Positions 54,525 through 61,367 of a DNA stretch of 64,000 bases are shown one piece after another. Under the pieces are notes generated by a model. That model did not search any database and had not been told where the DNA came from. It saw only the letters and a list, made by a program, of their open reading frames with translations. The stretch is from Thermococcus sp. MAR1. GTDB lineage: Archaea; Methanobacteriota_B; Thermococci; Thermococcales; Thermococcaceae. Every line of letters begins with the position of its first letter. The first letter of the stretch is position 1. The stretch spans positions 186,001-250,000 of the forward strand of contig NZ_SNUF01000001.1 of NCBI RefSeq assembly GCF_012027305.1. The letters run 5' to 3'. Both the position numbers and the translations under genes were made by a program.

Positions 54525-54740
54525 ATGTACATGGCGGAGTTCAAGCTTCGCTTTGGTGACATGAAATGGTACGTCAGGAGGATCGTCGAGGCTTCCTCAC
54601 TTGAGGAGGCGGAGGAAATCGCCGAGCGCTACGCAAAGGCGATGAACAAGGGCGAAGTTAGGTGGGAGCTCAGCTACGTCATTGAGGCTGAGAGACCCCT
54701 GCTCATTGGAAAGAAAGAGCTTGAGAAGATGGGCGCATGA
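54525..54740 (+). CDS. Small protein of unknown function
   Basis: A 71-residue alpha/beta protein (MYMAEFKLRFGDMKWYVRR, then ASSLEEAEEIAERYAKAM and VRWELSYVIEAERPL), conceivably a ferredoxin-like fold. No family recognised. The start at 54525 is six bases after GGTG. TATA-like TTTTTATAC is at about 54487-54495, so it has its own promoter. Confidence 0.6.
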   Translation: MYMAEFKLRFGDMKWYVRRIVEASSLEEAEEIAERYAKAMNKGEVRWELSYVIEAERPLLIGKKELEKMGA

Positions 54741-54786
54741 TCTTCAGTCTGCCCTTACCTTTTCTCTCAAAAATTTGAGAGAGAGG

Positions 54787-55965
54787 TCACTCCCTCACGA
54801 AGGCCATTAGGAGCATGGCAACGAAGTTCATCAGAGCTGCGAAGGTGAAGGCGTAGGCCAGTGAGTAGCTCCCCCAGAGCCAGCCCGCTATCACTGACGC
54901 CGGAAGGACAAAGATTCCGAAGACCGTGTGGTATGCCCCGATTATCGTGCCCTTCTCGTATTCCCTCGCCAGGTCCGCCATGTACGCCCTTGGGACCGTG
55001 TCCTCGATGGCGATGTAGATTCCATAGAGCACGAAAGCCGCTATGAGCGTGTAGAAGTCCCTCGCGTAGGCGAAAGCCAGAGCCGCCAAAGCCGCAACGC
55101 CGAAGCCCAGGGTTATCATCCTCTTCTTTCCGAAGGTATCGGAGTAGGTTCCAAGGGGATAGGCCGAGAGGGCGTAGATGAGGTTGAAGAGTGCGTAGAA
55201 TGCCATGCTCTGAACCACGGAGTAGCCGAGCTCTTGAGCTTTCCACATCGTGAAGGCGTAGCTGTACCTTCCGAGTGCACCTATAGCCACCACCGCGAGG
55301 AAGAGCTGCAGGTTCCTGTTCCTCAGCGTGGATATGCCCTTTATCTTCTTCTTGACTTCACCTCCCCGGTCCTTCACTAGGAGGATTATCACGAGGAGCG
55401 ATATCGCGCCAGGAACCGCGGAGAGCAGGAAGATGTAGCGGTAGGCCGTTTCAGCTGGCAGGCTTTTGAGAAGCTCTATCAGGCCGATTGCAACGAGCGG
55501 TCCGGCGACGGCTCCGAGGGTGTCCATCATCCTGTGGAAGCCGAAGGACTTTCCGGTCTTCCCTTTTTCGCTCGATTCCGCTATAAGTGCATCTCTGGGG
55601 GCTGTTCTTACCCCCTTTCCTATCCTGTCCACCGCGCGCAAGAGGAGGAAGTCCCACCAGTAGCGGGTGAAAGCTAAGGCTCCTTTGGCGAGGGTTGAGA
55701 GGGCGTAACCGGCGAAGACAAAGGCCTTTCTCTTTCTAAAGCGGTCGCTCACGTAGCCAAAGGCAACCTTGAACAGCGAGCTCATGCTCTCTATCGCGCC
55801 CATAACGGAACCGCCGAGCAACTTCCCGGTACCGAGGACCTCCATCAGGTAGCTCGGCATTATCGGCATTATCATCTCGCTGCTCATGTCGTTGAGGAAG
55901 CTGACGATTCCAAGTAAGAAGACGTTCCAGCTTATTCCGAATATCTTCTTCTCCCTTTCCTCCAT
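54787..55965 (-). CDS. MFS transporter linked to PadR
   Basis: A 392-residue major facilitator with about 12 helices. Motif A appears as GYVSDRFRKRKAFVFAGY after helix 2 and GTYSDTFGKKRMI in the second half; RIGKGVRTAPRDALIAESS is a loop conserved in this efflux/glycerol-3-phosphate-like subfamily. The PadR-family regulator gene lies immediately upstream with 3 bases between stop and start, so transporter and regulator form an operon and the transporter likely exports the compound that PadR senses. Confidence 0.88.
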   Translation of the reverse strand: MEEREKKIFGISWNVFLLGIVSFLNDMSSEMIMPIMPSYLMEVLGTGKLLGGSVMGAIESMSSLFKVAFGYVSDRFRKRKAFVFAGYALSTLAKGALAFTRYWWDFLLLRAVDRIGKGVRTAPRDALIAESSEKGKTGKSFGFHRMMDTLGAVAGPLVAIGLIELLKSLPAETAYRYIFLLSAVPGAISLLVIILLVKDRGGEVKKKIKGISTLRNRNLQLFLAVVAIGALGRYSYAFTMWKAQELGYSVVQSMAFYALFNLIYALSAYPLGTYSDTFGKKRMITLGFGVAALAALAFAYARDFYTLIAAFVLYGIYIAIEDTVPRAYMADLAREYEKGTIIGAYHTVFGIFVLPASVIAGWLWGSYSLAYAFTFAALMNFVAMLLMAFVRE

Positions 55966-55968
55966 CCC

Positions 55969-56256
55969 TTATTCCCCCAGCAGTTCCGTGCAGAGCTCCT
56001 TCAACCTTTCCCTGCCCTCGTCTAGGGTTTTCCGGCCGATTTTCGTTATCTCGTAGACCCTAACCCGTCTCCCGCCCCGGACCTCCCAGTGGCTCTTAAG
56101 GAGGCCTTCCTTCTCAAGGGCGTGGAGGAGGGGATATATGGTTCCAGGGCTGACGTGGTAACCGTGTCGCTCAAGTTCTTTCATCAGAAACGAGCCGGTA
56201 ACCCCTTCGCTCGCGTGGTGGAGTATGTGCAGGGTGAGAAAATCTCGGTACTTCAT
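55969..56256 (-). CDS. PadR-family transcription regulator
   Basis: A 95-residue winged helix repressor of the PadR family: RDFLTLHILHHASEGVTGSFLMKELERHG, then VSPGTIYPLLHALEKEGLLKSHWEVRGGRRVRVYEITKIGR. Regulators of this family usually repress their own operon and an efflux pump and release DNA on binding a small phenolic or drug-like ligand. The start at 56256 follows GGTGTTAGAT. The inverted repeat at 56268-56284 overlaps its promoter, which suggests autoregulation. Confidence 0.9.
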   Translation of the reverse strand: MKYRDFLTLHILHHASEGVTGSFLMKELERHGYHVSPGTIYPLLHALEKEGLLKSHWEVRGGRRVRVYEITKIGRKTLDEGRERLKELCTELLGE

Positions 56257-56267
56257 ATCTAACACCG

Positions 56268-56284
56268 ATATCGAAATACGATAT
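56268..56284. promoter_or_regulatory. Candidate PadR operator
   Basis: ATATCG (56268-56273) and CGATAT (56279-56284) form a perfect 6-bp inverted repeat with a 5-base spacer. On the minus strand it sits between the TATA-like TTTTTTAAACC (about 56290-56300) and the padR start. Confidence 0.55.
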
Positions 56285-56305
56285 TTTGGTTTAAAAAATT
56301 TTGGC

Positions 56306-56722
56306 TCATTCGAGCACGTGCTTCTCTAGGACGTAGCAGTGGAAAATGCCTTCAAAGACCTTCTCGCTCCTCTCGTTGAAGACCTCTGCATTTACGATTT
56401 TCTTCCTCCGGGGGGACGTTCCGTCCCTCACACCCCCTCCAGACTCTTCTATAACCTCTGCTTTGGCTATCAGCTTTTCACCGACCTTAACTGGCTTCAG
56501 GAACTTCACTTCAGCCTTCCCGAGCACGACCGTTGGCTCGTTCACAGCGAGCATTGCCGCGTAGTCGGCTAAGCCGAAGGTGAAGCCCCCGTGAACCAGC
56601 CCGTACTCATCGACGGCCATCTCTTCAGTCGTCTCCAGAAGGACTTCCGCGTAGTTCTTCTCGATTTTCACGGGCTTTCCAACCAATCTTTTGGAGGCCA
56701 GCCTGTGAGTCCTCTGCTCCAT
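56306..56722 (-). CDS. Hotdog-fold thioesterase (PaaI-like)
   Basis: A 138-residue hotdog-fold protein. EYGLVHGGFTFGLADYAAMLAVN carries the typical HGGxxxxLAD pattern of PaaI-type acyl-CoA thioesterases, followed by VVLGKAEVKFLKPVKVGEKL and VNAEVFNERSEKVFEGIF. It would hydrolyse a CoA thioester in the cytoplasm; the acyl group is unknown. Start at 56722 is six bases from GGTG. Confidence 0.88.
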   Translation of the reverse strand: MEQRTHRLASKRLVGKPVKIEKNYAEVLLETTEEMAVDEYGLVHGGFTFGLADYAAMLAVNEPTVVLGKAEVKFLKPVKVGEKLIAKAEVIEESGGGVRDGTSPRRKKIVNAEVFNERSEKVFEGIFHCYVLEKHVLE

Positions 56723-56820
56723 CGGCATCACCGTTTAGGGTTCTCGCGGGTGCTTAAACATCTAACGGAGTTATGCAAAGGTTTATTTATTCCAGCACCC
56801 TAAAAAAGTTAGGTGATAGC

Positions 56821-57219
56821 TTGCACCCGATAAAACGCGCGGTTGAGTACAAGGGTTCAGTTGAGTTCACCCGGAGCGAGCTCGTTGGGATACTGGCCTT
56901 CAGCCTCCGCCTGATGGATGTAAAGACCGCGAAGGAGCTTATAGCGAAGTCCCTGGAGGAGGGCCTCCTTGAGGAAAAAGATGGGCTTCTGGTGGTCAAC
57001 AAAAGCCTGCTCGCGGAGGAAGAGGCCGAGGAGGACCTCTTCAACGAGATGGTGACTCATATCGCAGATTCCCTAGGCTGGGAGCGGGAGGAGGTTCTTG
57101 AGGGAATAAAAGCCCTCCGCGAGCGCTACGGCGACCTCGACGAGAAGGTTCTCGCCTATCTCCTCGGCATGGACAAGGGGGTGGATATGTCGAGGTTTAA
57201 AGAAAAGCTTGGGGTTTAG
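56821..57219 (+). CDS. DUF2240-like archaeal protein (TTG start)
   Basis: A 132-residue protein predicted to be helical with a winged-helix-like beginning (IKRAVEYKGSVEFTRSELVG, LRLMDVKTAKELIAKSLEEG, LLEEKDGLLVVNKSLL) and a C-terminal segment with Arg and Asp repeats. It resembles the archaeal DUF2240 family; function unknown. The start is a TTG at 56821, placed six bases after GGTG; the ATG at 56773 would lie upstream of the TATA box (GTTTATTTATT, about 56781-56791). Convergent 4-base overlap with vapC. Confidence 0.65.
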   Translation: MHPIKRAVEYKGSVEFTRSELVGILAFSLRLMDVKTAKELIAKSLEEGLLEEKDGLLVVNKSLLAEEEAEEDLFNEMVTHIADSLGWEREEVLEGIKALRERYGDLDEKVLAYLLGMDKGVDMSRFKEKLGV

Positions 57220-57653
57220 GGCGAATAAAGGGGAACACCCTCCTCTTTGGCAGGCCCTCCAAAATCGGAATCAAGGGTTGCAAGAGTCATATCGTAAATC
57301 TTGGCAGTGGCAAGGATTATGGCGTCGTTTGGGAGAAGGCCATGTCTTGTTATTATCTCTGATGCCGTCTGAAGAACCACCTCGTTTATCTCTGCAATCT
57401 TAAATTGCTGAAGGAGGGCAAGAACCTTTTCTACGCCGCTATTAACAACCGCAGGGGGTTTCTTCTTGAGGGCAAATGCCGAGAGACCCGTTGTCTTTGA
57501 AATGAAGAGAAAAACTACCTCGGAGTAGACGATTGCGTTTATAAAAATCTCGTATTCGCTGGAGAGGAGTGAAGAGAGAACTTTCATAGCCTTGGGATTT
57601 CCTTTGAGGTACTCAACAAAAACGTTTGAGTCAATAAGCACTCGCTTGGTCAT
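57216..57653 (-). CDS. VapC-type PIN-domain toxin
   Basis: A 145-residue PIN-domain ribonuclease toxin. Acidic metal-binding residues are visible: Asp8 in RVLIDSNVFVEYLKG, a Glu in NAIVYSEVVF, the Asp in LPNDAIILATAKIYD and Asp in TLDSDFGG. It would cleave RNA (tRNA or rRNA in studied cases) unless bound by its antitoxin. Its start overlaps the 3' end of the antitoxin gene by 23 bases. Confidence 0.9.
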   Translation of the reverse strand: MTKRVLIDSNVFVEYLKGNPKAMKVLSSLLSSEYEIFINAIVYSEVVFLFISKTTGLSAFALKKKPPAVVNSGVEKVLALLQQFKIAEINEVVLQTASEIITRHGLLPNDAIILATAKIYDMTLATLDSDFGGPAKEEGVPLYSP

Positions 57654-57807
57654 AAGTTTCCCCCTCTAGTTCTTCCCACGATTCTTTTCCTTTGAGCACT
57701 CCATAAAGCTCGCTTAAAAGGACTTCAAGCTCTATAATCCTTCGGAGCTTTTTTTTGAATAGTTCCTCATCGACACCGGGGGGAAGTTTTACAGTAATCT
57801 CTGACAT
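57631..57807 (-). CDS. VapB-type antitoxin
   Basis: A 58-residue antitoxin: an N-terminal MSEITVKLPPGVDEELFKKK segment of ribbon-helix-helix or similar DNA-binding character, then a helix and an acidic toxin-binding tail KESWEELEGETYDQAS. Paired with the overlapping vapC. The start at 57807 is chosen because the family begins this way; the open frame reaches 57849 without support. Confidence 0.8.
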   Translation of the reverse strand: MSEITVKLPPGVDEELFKKKLRRIIELEVLLSELYGVLKGKESWEELEGETYDQASAY

Positions 57808-57890
57808 GTTATCTGGTTGGTATTCTCTTCTATTAAGCTTTGTGGGCAAGGATTTAAACCCTAAACCTAAGACGTTTAATGGTGGTGGCC

Positions 57891-58427
57891 ATGCCCGAGG
57901 AGGCGCTCATAGTTGTGGATATGCAGAGGGATTTCATGCCCGGGGGCGCTTTGCCGGTTCCGGAGGGGGACAAAATAATCCCCCGGTGCAACGAGTACAT
58001 CAGGGAGTTCAGAAAAAGGGGGGCTTTAATAGTCGCCACCCGTGACTGGCATCCCGAGAACCACGTCAGCTTTAGGGAGCATGGAGGAATATGGCCGAAG
58101 CACTGCGTTCAAAACACTCCCGGGGCGGAGTTCGTCGTTGAACTGCCCGCCGACGCGGTGATAATCTCGAAAGCTACGGAACCGGATAAGGAGGCCTATT
58201 CGGGATTTGAGGGAACGGACCTGGCCGAGATACTGAAGAGAAACGGGGTAAGGAAGGTTTACATCTGCGGCGTCGCCACGGAGTACTGCGTTAGAGCCAC
58301 CGCCCTCGACGCTTTAAAGCACGGCTTCGAAGTTTACCTGCTTCGCGATGCGGTGAAGGGAATCAAACCCCAGGATGAGGAACGGGCTTTGAAGGAGCTT
58401 GAGAATGCCGGCGTGAAGGTTCTTTAG
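57891..58427 (+). CDS. Nicotinamidase
   Basis: A 178-residue isochorismatase-fold amidase that converts nicotinamide to nicotinic acid in NAD salvage. The catalytic triad is present as Asp10, Lys94 and Cys133 (ICGVATEYCVRATA), and metal ligands Asp52, His54 and His71 match those of the Pyrococcus enzyme. The start at 57891 is six bases after GGTG (57881-57884). Its 3' end overlaps the convergent membrane protein gene by 65 bases. Confidence 0.95.
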   Translation: MPEEALIVVDMQRDFMPGGALPVPEGDKIIPRCNEYIREFRKRGALIVATRDWHPENHVSFREHGGIWPKHCVQNTPGAEFVVELPADAVIISKATEPDKEAYSGFEGTDLAEILKRNGVRKVYICGVATEYCVRATALDALKHGFEVYLLRDAVKGIKPQDEERALKELENAGVKVL

Positions 58428-59406
58428 AGACCACCCTCTTCCATTCTTTGAGGAGGACGAGGAGAAGATTGAGCACTATCGGACCTATTATGAGGCCCTT
58501 CACTCCCATGGCCCACGTTCCGCCTATCATTCCGATGAATACGAGGGTCTCGTCGAGGTTCGCGTCTTTGGCGACCATCATGGGCCTTATCGTGTAGTCC
58601 GGCATCGGGGAAACAAGGAGGAAGCCGTAGATCGCTATCCCAATTGCGTGGAGGTACATGGCATCCTTGGCGAAGTACGCGGCTGCGATTAGCCATATCA
58701 TCCAGCCCTCAAAGAGGGGAACAAAGGAGAAGATGAAGGTCAGGAAGCCCGCCACTATAGCTGTGTAGAGGTCGGAGACCCCGAACAGGAGAAAGCCAAG
58801 GCTCATCAGAACACCTTTTATGACGTTTAAGACCAGCCAGGCCCTCACCAGCGCTCCCAGGGTCTTATTGAGGCTTTCGAGTATTTCCTCGCCCAGGCGG
58901 CGGTTTCTATCAGGAATCGCCAGCCGTATCTCTTCCGCTATCTCATGAGCGTTCGACAGTGCGTAGTAGAATGTGAAAAGGAAGACGACGAGCTGGAGGA
59001 GGTACATGGGAAGGGAGAAGGCCTGCTTCGATATGTACTCCGACAACCGTGGGATGAGCTGATTGAAGAAGTTCTGGAGGAAATCTAGGACCTCTGGAGG
59101 CAGAGGCTGGCTTATGAGCCACCGGAAGAAATCAACGACGCTCTGGTAGAAAGAAGCCGCAACCTGGACGGATATCATCAGAAGCTCGAAGGTTACTACA
59201 CCGCCGAGCCCCAGCATCCCCACCGTGAGGAGCATCGCGGAGTGCATCTCACCAAGCTTGGGAGCGAGTCGCCTCTGTATGGGATAGGCTGCATAGGCCA
59301 GAATCAGGCCAAAGAATATCGGCGTTATCAGTGGGCTGATAGCCTTCCACGTTATGTACGCTATGATGAGCACGACAGCGATCCAGGCGAGTCTCTCCGC
59401 CTTCAT
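58363..59406 (-). CDS. AI-2E family (UPF0118) membrane protein
   Basis: A 347-residue protein of the AI-2E/PerM family with about seven or eight membrane helices and the conserved loop between helices 2 and 3 (PIQRRLAPKLGEMHSAML) plus the C-terminal GTWAMGVKGLIIGPIVLNLLLV motif. Members are transporters or cation antiporters; the archaeal substrate is unknown. The tail (about 20 residues, VVSKEPSRRHSQAPSKP) extends through the overlap with the nicotinamidase gene and may be unconserved. Shares a TATA with the 59461 gene. Confidence 0.85.
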   Translation of the reverse strand: MKAERLAWIAVVLIIAYITWKAISPLITPIFFGLILAYAAYPIQRRLAPKLGEMHSAMLLTVGMLGLGGVVTFELLMISVQVAASFYQSVVDFFRWLISQPLPPEVLDFLQNFFNQLIPRLSEYISKQAFSLPMYLLQLVVFLFTFYYALSNAHEIAEEIRLAIPDRNRRLGEEILESLNKTLGALVRAWLVLNVIKGVLMSLGFLLFGVSDLYTAIVAGFLTFIFSFVPLFEGWMIWLIAAAYFAKDAMYLHAIGIAIYGFLLVSPMPDYTIRPMMVAKDANLDETLVFIGMIGGTWAMGVKGLIIGPIVLNLLLVLLKEWKRVVSKEPSRRHSQAPSKPVPHPGV

Positions 59407-59433
59407 ATCCCTCGACAGATTTATTAGGTCTCC

Positions 59434-59443
59434 CCTTATAAAC
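59434..59443. promoter_or_regulatory. Shared TATA between divergent genes
   Basis: CTTATAAACC includes palindromic TTATAA; it lies about 32 bases from the minus-strand start (59406) and about 23 from the plus-strand start (59461). Confidence 0.4.
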
Positions 59444-59460
59444 CATGCGTGCTGTCGGGG

Positions 59461-59781
59461 ATGGAAACTGCTCTGAGGGAAAAAGCTCTGGCATATATAA
59501 GCCGCGCAGAGTATTATCTGGAGGAAAAACGCTTTGAAATGGCATACAACGCCTATATGGATGCCCTACATACCATTGGGGCCTATCTAGTTCACCGAGA
59601 CACAGGGATTCTCATGTCCGCGAACGAGATGATGGGGATCCTTAAGAGCCGGCATCCGAAAATCCACGAGGTTATAGTCCGATATTCCCGACTGACTAGT
59701 TTTGATGAAGGAACGATAAAGGCCATGGGAAAAGATGTGGAAAAGCTCAGAGATGTGATGTTTCCCACTGTGGGGGAATAA
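59461..59781 (+). CDS. Small helical (HEPN/PaREP1-like) protein
   Basis: A 106-residue all-helical protein: METALREKALAYISRAEYYL, then FEMAYNAYMDALHTIGAYLVHRD. This two-helix pattern resembles HEPN/PaREP1 archaeal proteins but lacks a clear RxxxxH HEPN motif, so the assignment is weak. Start ATG at 59461 follows GTCGGGG; predicted leaderless or nearly so. Overlaps the convergent 59747 gene by 35 bases. Confidence 0.5.
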   Translation: METALREKALAYISRAEYYLEEKRFEMAYNAYMDALHTIGAYLVHRDTGILMSANEMMGILKSRHPKIHEVIVRYSRLTSFDEGTIKAMGKDVEKLRDVMFPTVGE

Positions 59782-60217
59782 TCGATATAACCCCCAACAT
59801 TGAGGACATAATCTTCTCTTCTTCCCTGCTCTTCCCTCTGCAGTCCCTAACCGCGCTTTCGAGAGTCTTCGCCAGCCCCCCGTTCCCGTAGAGGGTGACC
59901 AACACTATACCGCCCTCCGAGGGGTGGAAGGTTATGTAGACGATGTCCCCGTCCCTCACCTCTATTCCGGAGGGAACCATCTTCAGCAGAAACGCCCCAC
60001 TCTTGCCGTCACGGTTCCATATTCCGGTTATCTCAAGCATCCCACGGGAGTAGAAGACGTTGAGGAACGGTAGGGGCTCCCCTGGGGGTGTTAGCGGATA
60101 CGTTCCCATCCTGTATAGGACGACCTTCCCCCTAGCGGTTCCCAGAAATGCCGAACCACAGAGGTCATCTATGTAATGACCCAAAGCTTCATAAACAATA
60201 TCGCCTGACCCATCCAA
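59747..60217 (-). CDS. Protein of unknown function (probable TTG start)
   Basis: No family recognised. The 156-residue product begins MDGSGDIVYEALGHYIDDL and contains a beta-rich stretch (GKVVLYRMGTYPLTPPGE, LEITGIWNRDGKSGAFLLKM, GIVLVTLYGNGG), conceivably a roadblock-like or profilin-like fold. The TTG at 60217 sits exactly six bases after GGTG (60226-60223), the spacing seen in most genes here, so I prefer it to the GTG at 60229. Divergent from the DUF4152 gene. Confidence 0.55.
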   Translation of the reverse strand: MDGSGDIVYEALGHYIDDLCGSAFLGTARGKVVLYRMGTYPLTPPGEPLPFLNVFYSRGMLEITGIWNRDGKSGAFLLKMVPSGIEVRDGDIVYITFHPSEGGIVLVTLYGNGGLAKTLESAVRDCRGKSREEEKIMSSMLGVISIIPPQWETSHL

Positions 60218-60283
60218 CGCTATCACCACTGTATATGTTGGCTTCCGTCCTATATTGGTAATTGGTCCTTAACGGTGGTCGCG

Positions 60284-60967
60284 ATGAGAATAGTCGCCGC
60301 TGACACGGGTGGTGCCCTGCTGGATGAGGAGTACAATCCAATAGGTCTAATAGCCACGGCGGCCGTTCTTGTGGAGAAGCCATATAAGACGGCAACGACA
60401 AGCATGGTTAGATACGCGAATCCCTTCGACTACGACATGAGCGGAAGACAGGCCGTTCGGGAGGAGGCTTTTCTGGCCGTTGAACTCGCGAGAGGGGTAA
60501 AGCCCAATGTGATACACCTCGACTCGACGATAGGTGGAATCGAGGTGCGGAAGCTCGACGAGCCGACGATAGAGGCACTCACGATAACAGACAGGGGCAA
60601 GGAAGTGTGGAAGGACCTCGCTAAAGACCTTCAACCCTTGGCGAAGAAGTTCTGGGAGGAGACTGGCATTGAAATAATTGCCATCGGCAAGTCCAGCGTC
60701 CCAGTGAGGATAGCGGAGATCTACTCGGGCCTCTACACGGCCAGGTGGGCGATTGACTACGCTAAGGAGCACGGCAAGGCCATCGTCGGCCTGCCTAGGT
60801 ATATGGAAGTTGAAATCCGACCCGGAAAAATTTACGGGGAAAGCTTAGACCCGCGCGAGGGTGGCCTCTTCGGGGAAATTGAGGCAAACACTGAAGGGAT
60901 CGGCTGGGAGCTGTATCCAAACCCCCTTGTGAGGCGCTTCATGGTGCTGGAGGTATGGAGGGAGTGA
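60284..60967 (+). CDS. DUF4152 family, exonuclease-like protein
   Basis: A 227-residue Thermococcales-type protein of the DUF4152 family. A Pyrococcus furiosus member (PF2046) has been reported, as I recall, to be a single-strand 3'-5' exonuclease with an RNase H-like core. Consistent features are acidic residues in MRIVAADTGGALLDEEYNP (beta-strand 1), VIHLDSTIGGIEVRKLDE and the tail FGEIEANTEGIGWELYPNPL. Start at 60284 is six bases from GGTG. The relation to PF2046 should be confirmed by alignment. Confidence 0.65.
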   Translation: MRIVAADTGGALLDEEYNPIGLIATAAVLVEKPYKTATTSMVRYANPFDYDMSGRQAVREEAFLAVELARGVKPNVIHLDSTIGGIEVRKLDEPTIEALTITDRGKEVWKDLAKDLQPLAKKFWEETGIEIIAIGKSSVPVRIAEIYSGLYTARWAIDYAKEHGKAIVGLPRYMEVEIRPGKIYGESLDPREGGLFGEIEANTEGIGWELYPNPLVRRFMVLEVWRE

Positions 60968-61004
60968 TATAAAGTTTTTAACCGATTATTCATTACTTCT
61001 TTTG

Positions 61005-61367
61005 ATGGCTGGGCTGGAAGTTCCCTTGTTGTATACTTTCGTGATACTTTTGAACGTTGTCTTGGTCTGGATTAGAGCCACGGAGTTCTTCTACTACTTT
61101 CATGACTGGTTTGCTACTGAAAATCTTGGGGGGCTAGATTACATGGATCCAGAAAACTGGAGGGCCGTTCTCAGGGGGGCTTTACTTCTCGCGATTCCTG
61201 TGATACTCGTTATCTGGTTGTTCAATTCCGTAGATAATGTAATTGGCATCGTGGGGGGATTTGGAGCCGTTGTTTTGTATCAGCTTCTTCTCGGCGCCAT
61301 GGTCTCCGACGAAATAGAAAAATCAAGAAGGGAAAGGAAAGATGGCTGGCGCTACGGCTGGTATTAG
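61005..61367 (+). CDS. Small integral membrane protein
   Basis: A 120-residue protein with three membrane segments (about 5-22, 60-75, 80-98), an acidic loop (ENLGGLDYMDPENW) and a basic C-terminus (SRRERKDGWRYGWY). No family recognised. TATA-like TTTTTAACC lies at about 60976-60984, which makes it nearly leaderless. Overlaps the convergent iorA gene by 4 bases. Confidence 0.55.
   Translation: MAGLEVPLLYTFVILLNVVLVWIRATEFFYYFHDWFATENLGGLDYMDPENWRAVLRGALLLAIPVILVIWLFNSVDNVIGIVGGFGAVVLYQLLLGAMVSDEIEKSRRERKDGWRYGWY

Noticed and set aside
59461-59781. HEPN RNase toxin
   Set aside because: The helical pattern is suggestive but no RxxxxH motif and no MNT partner; left as unknown.
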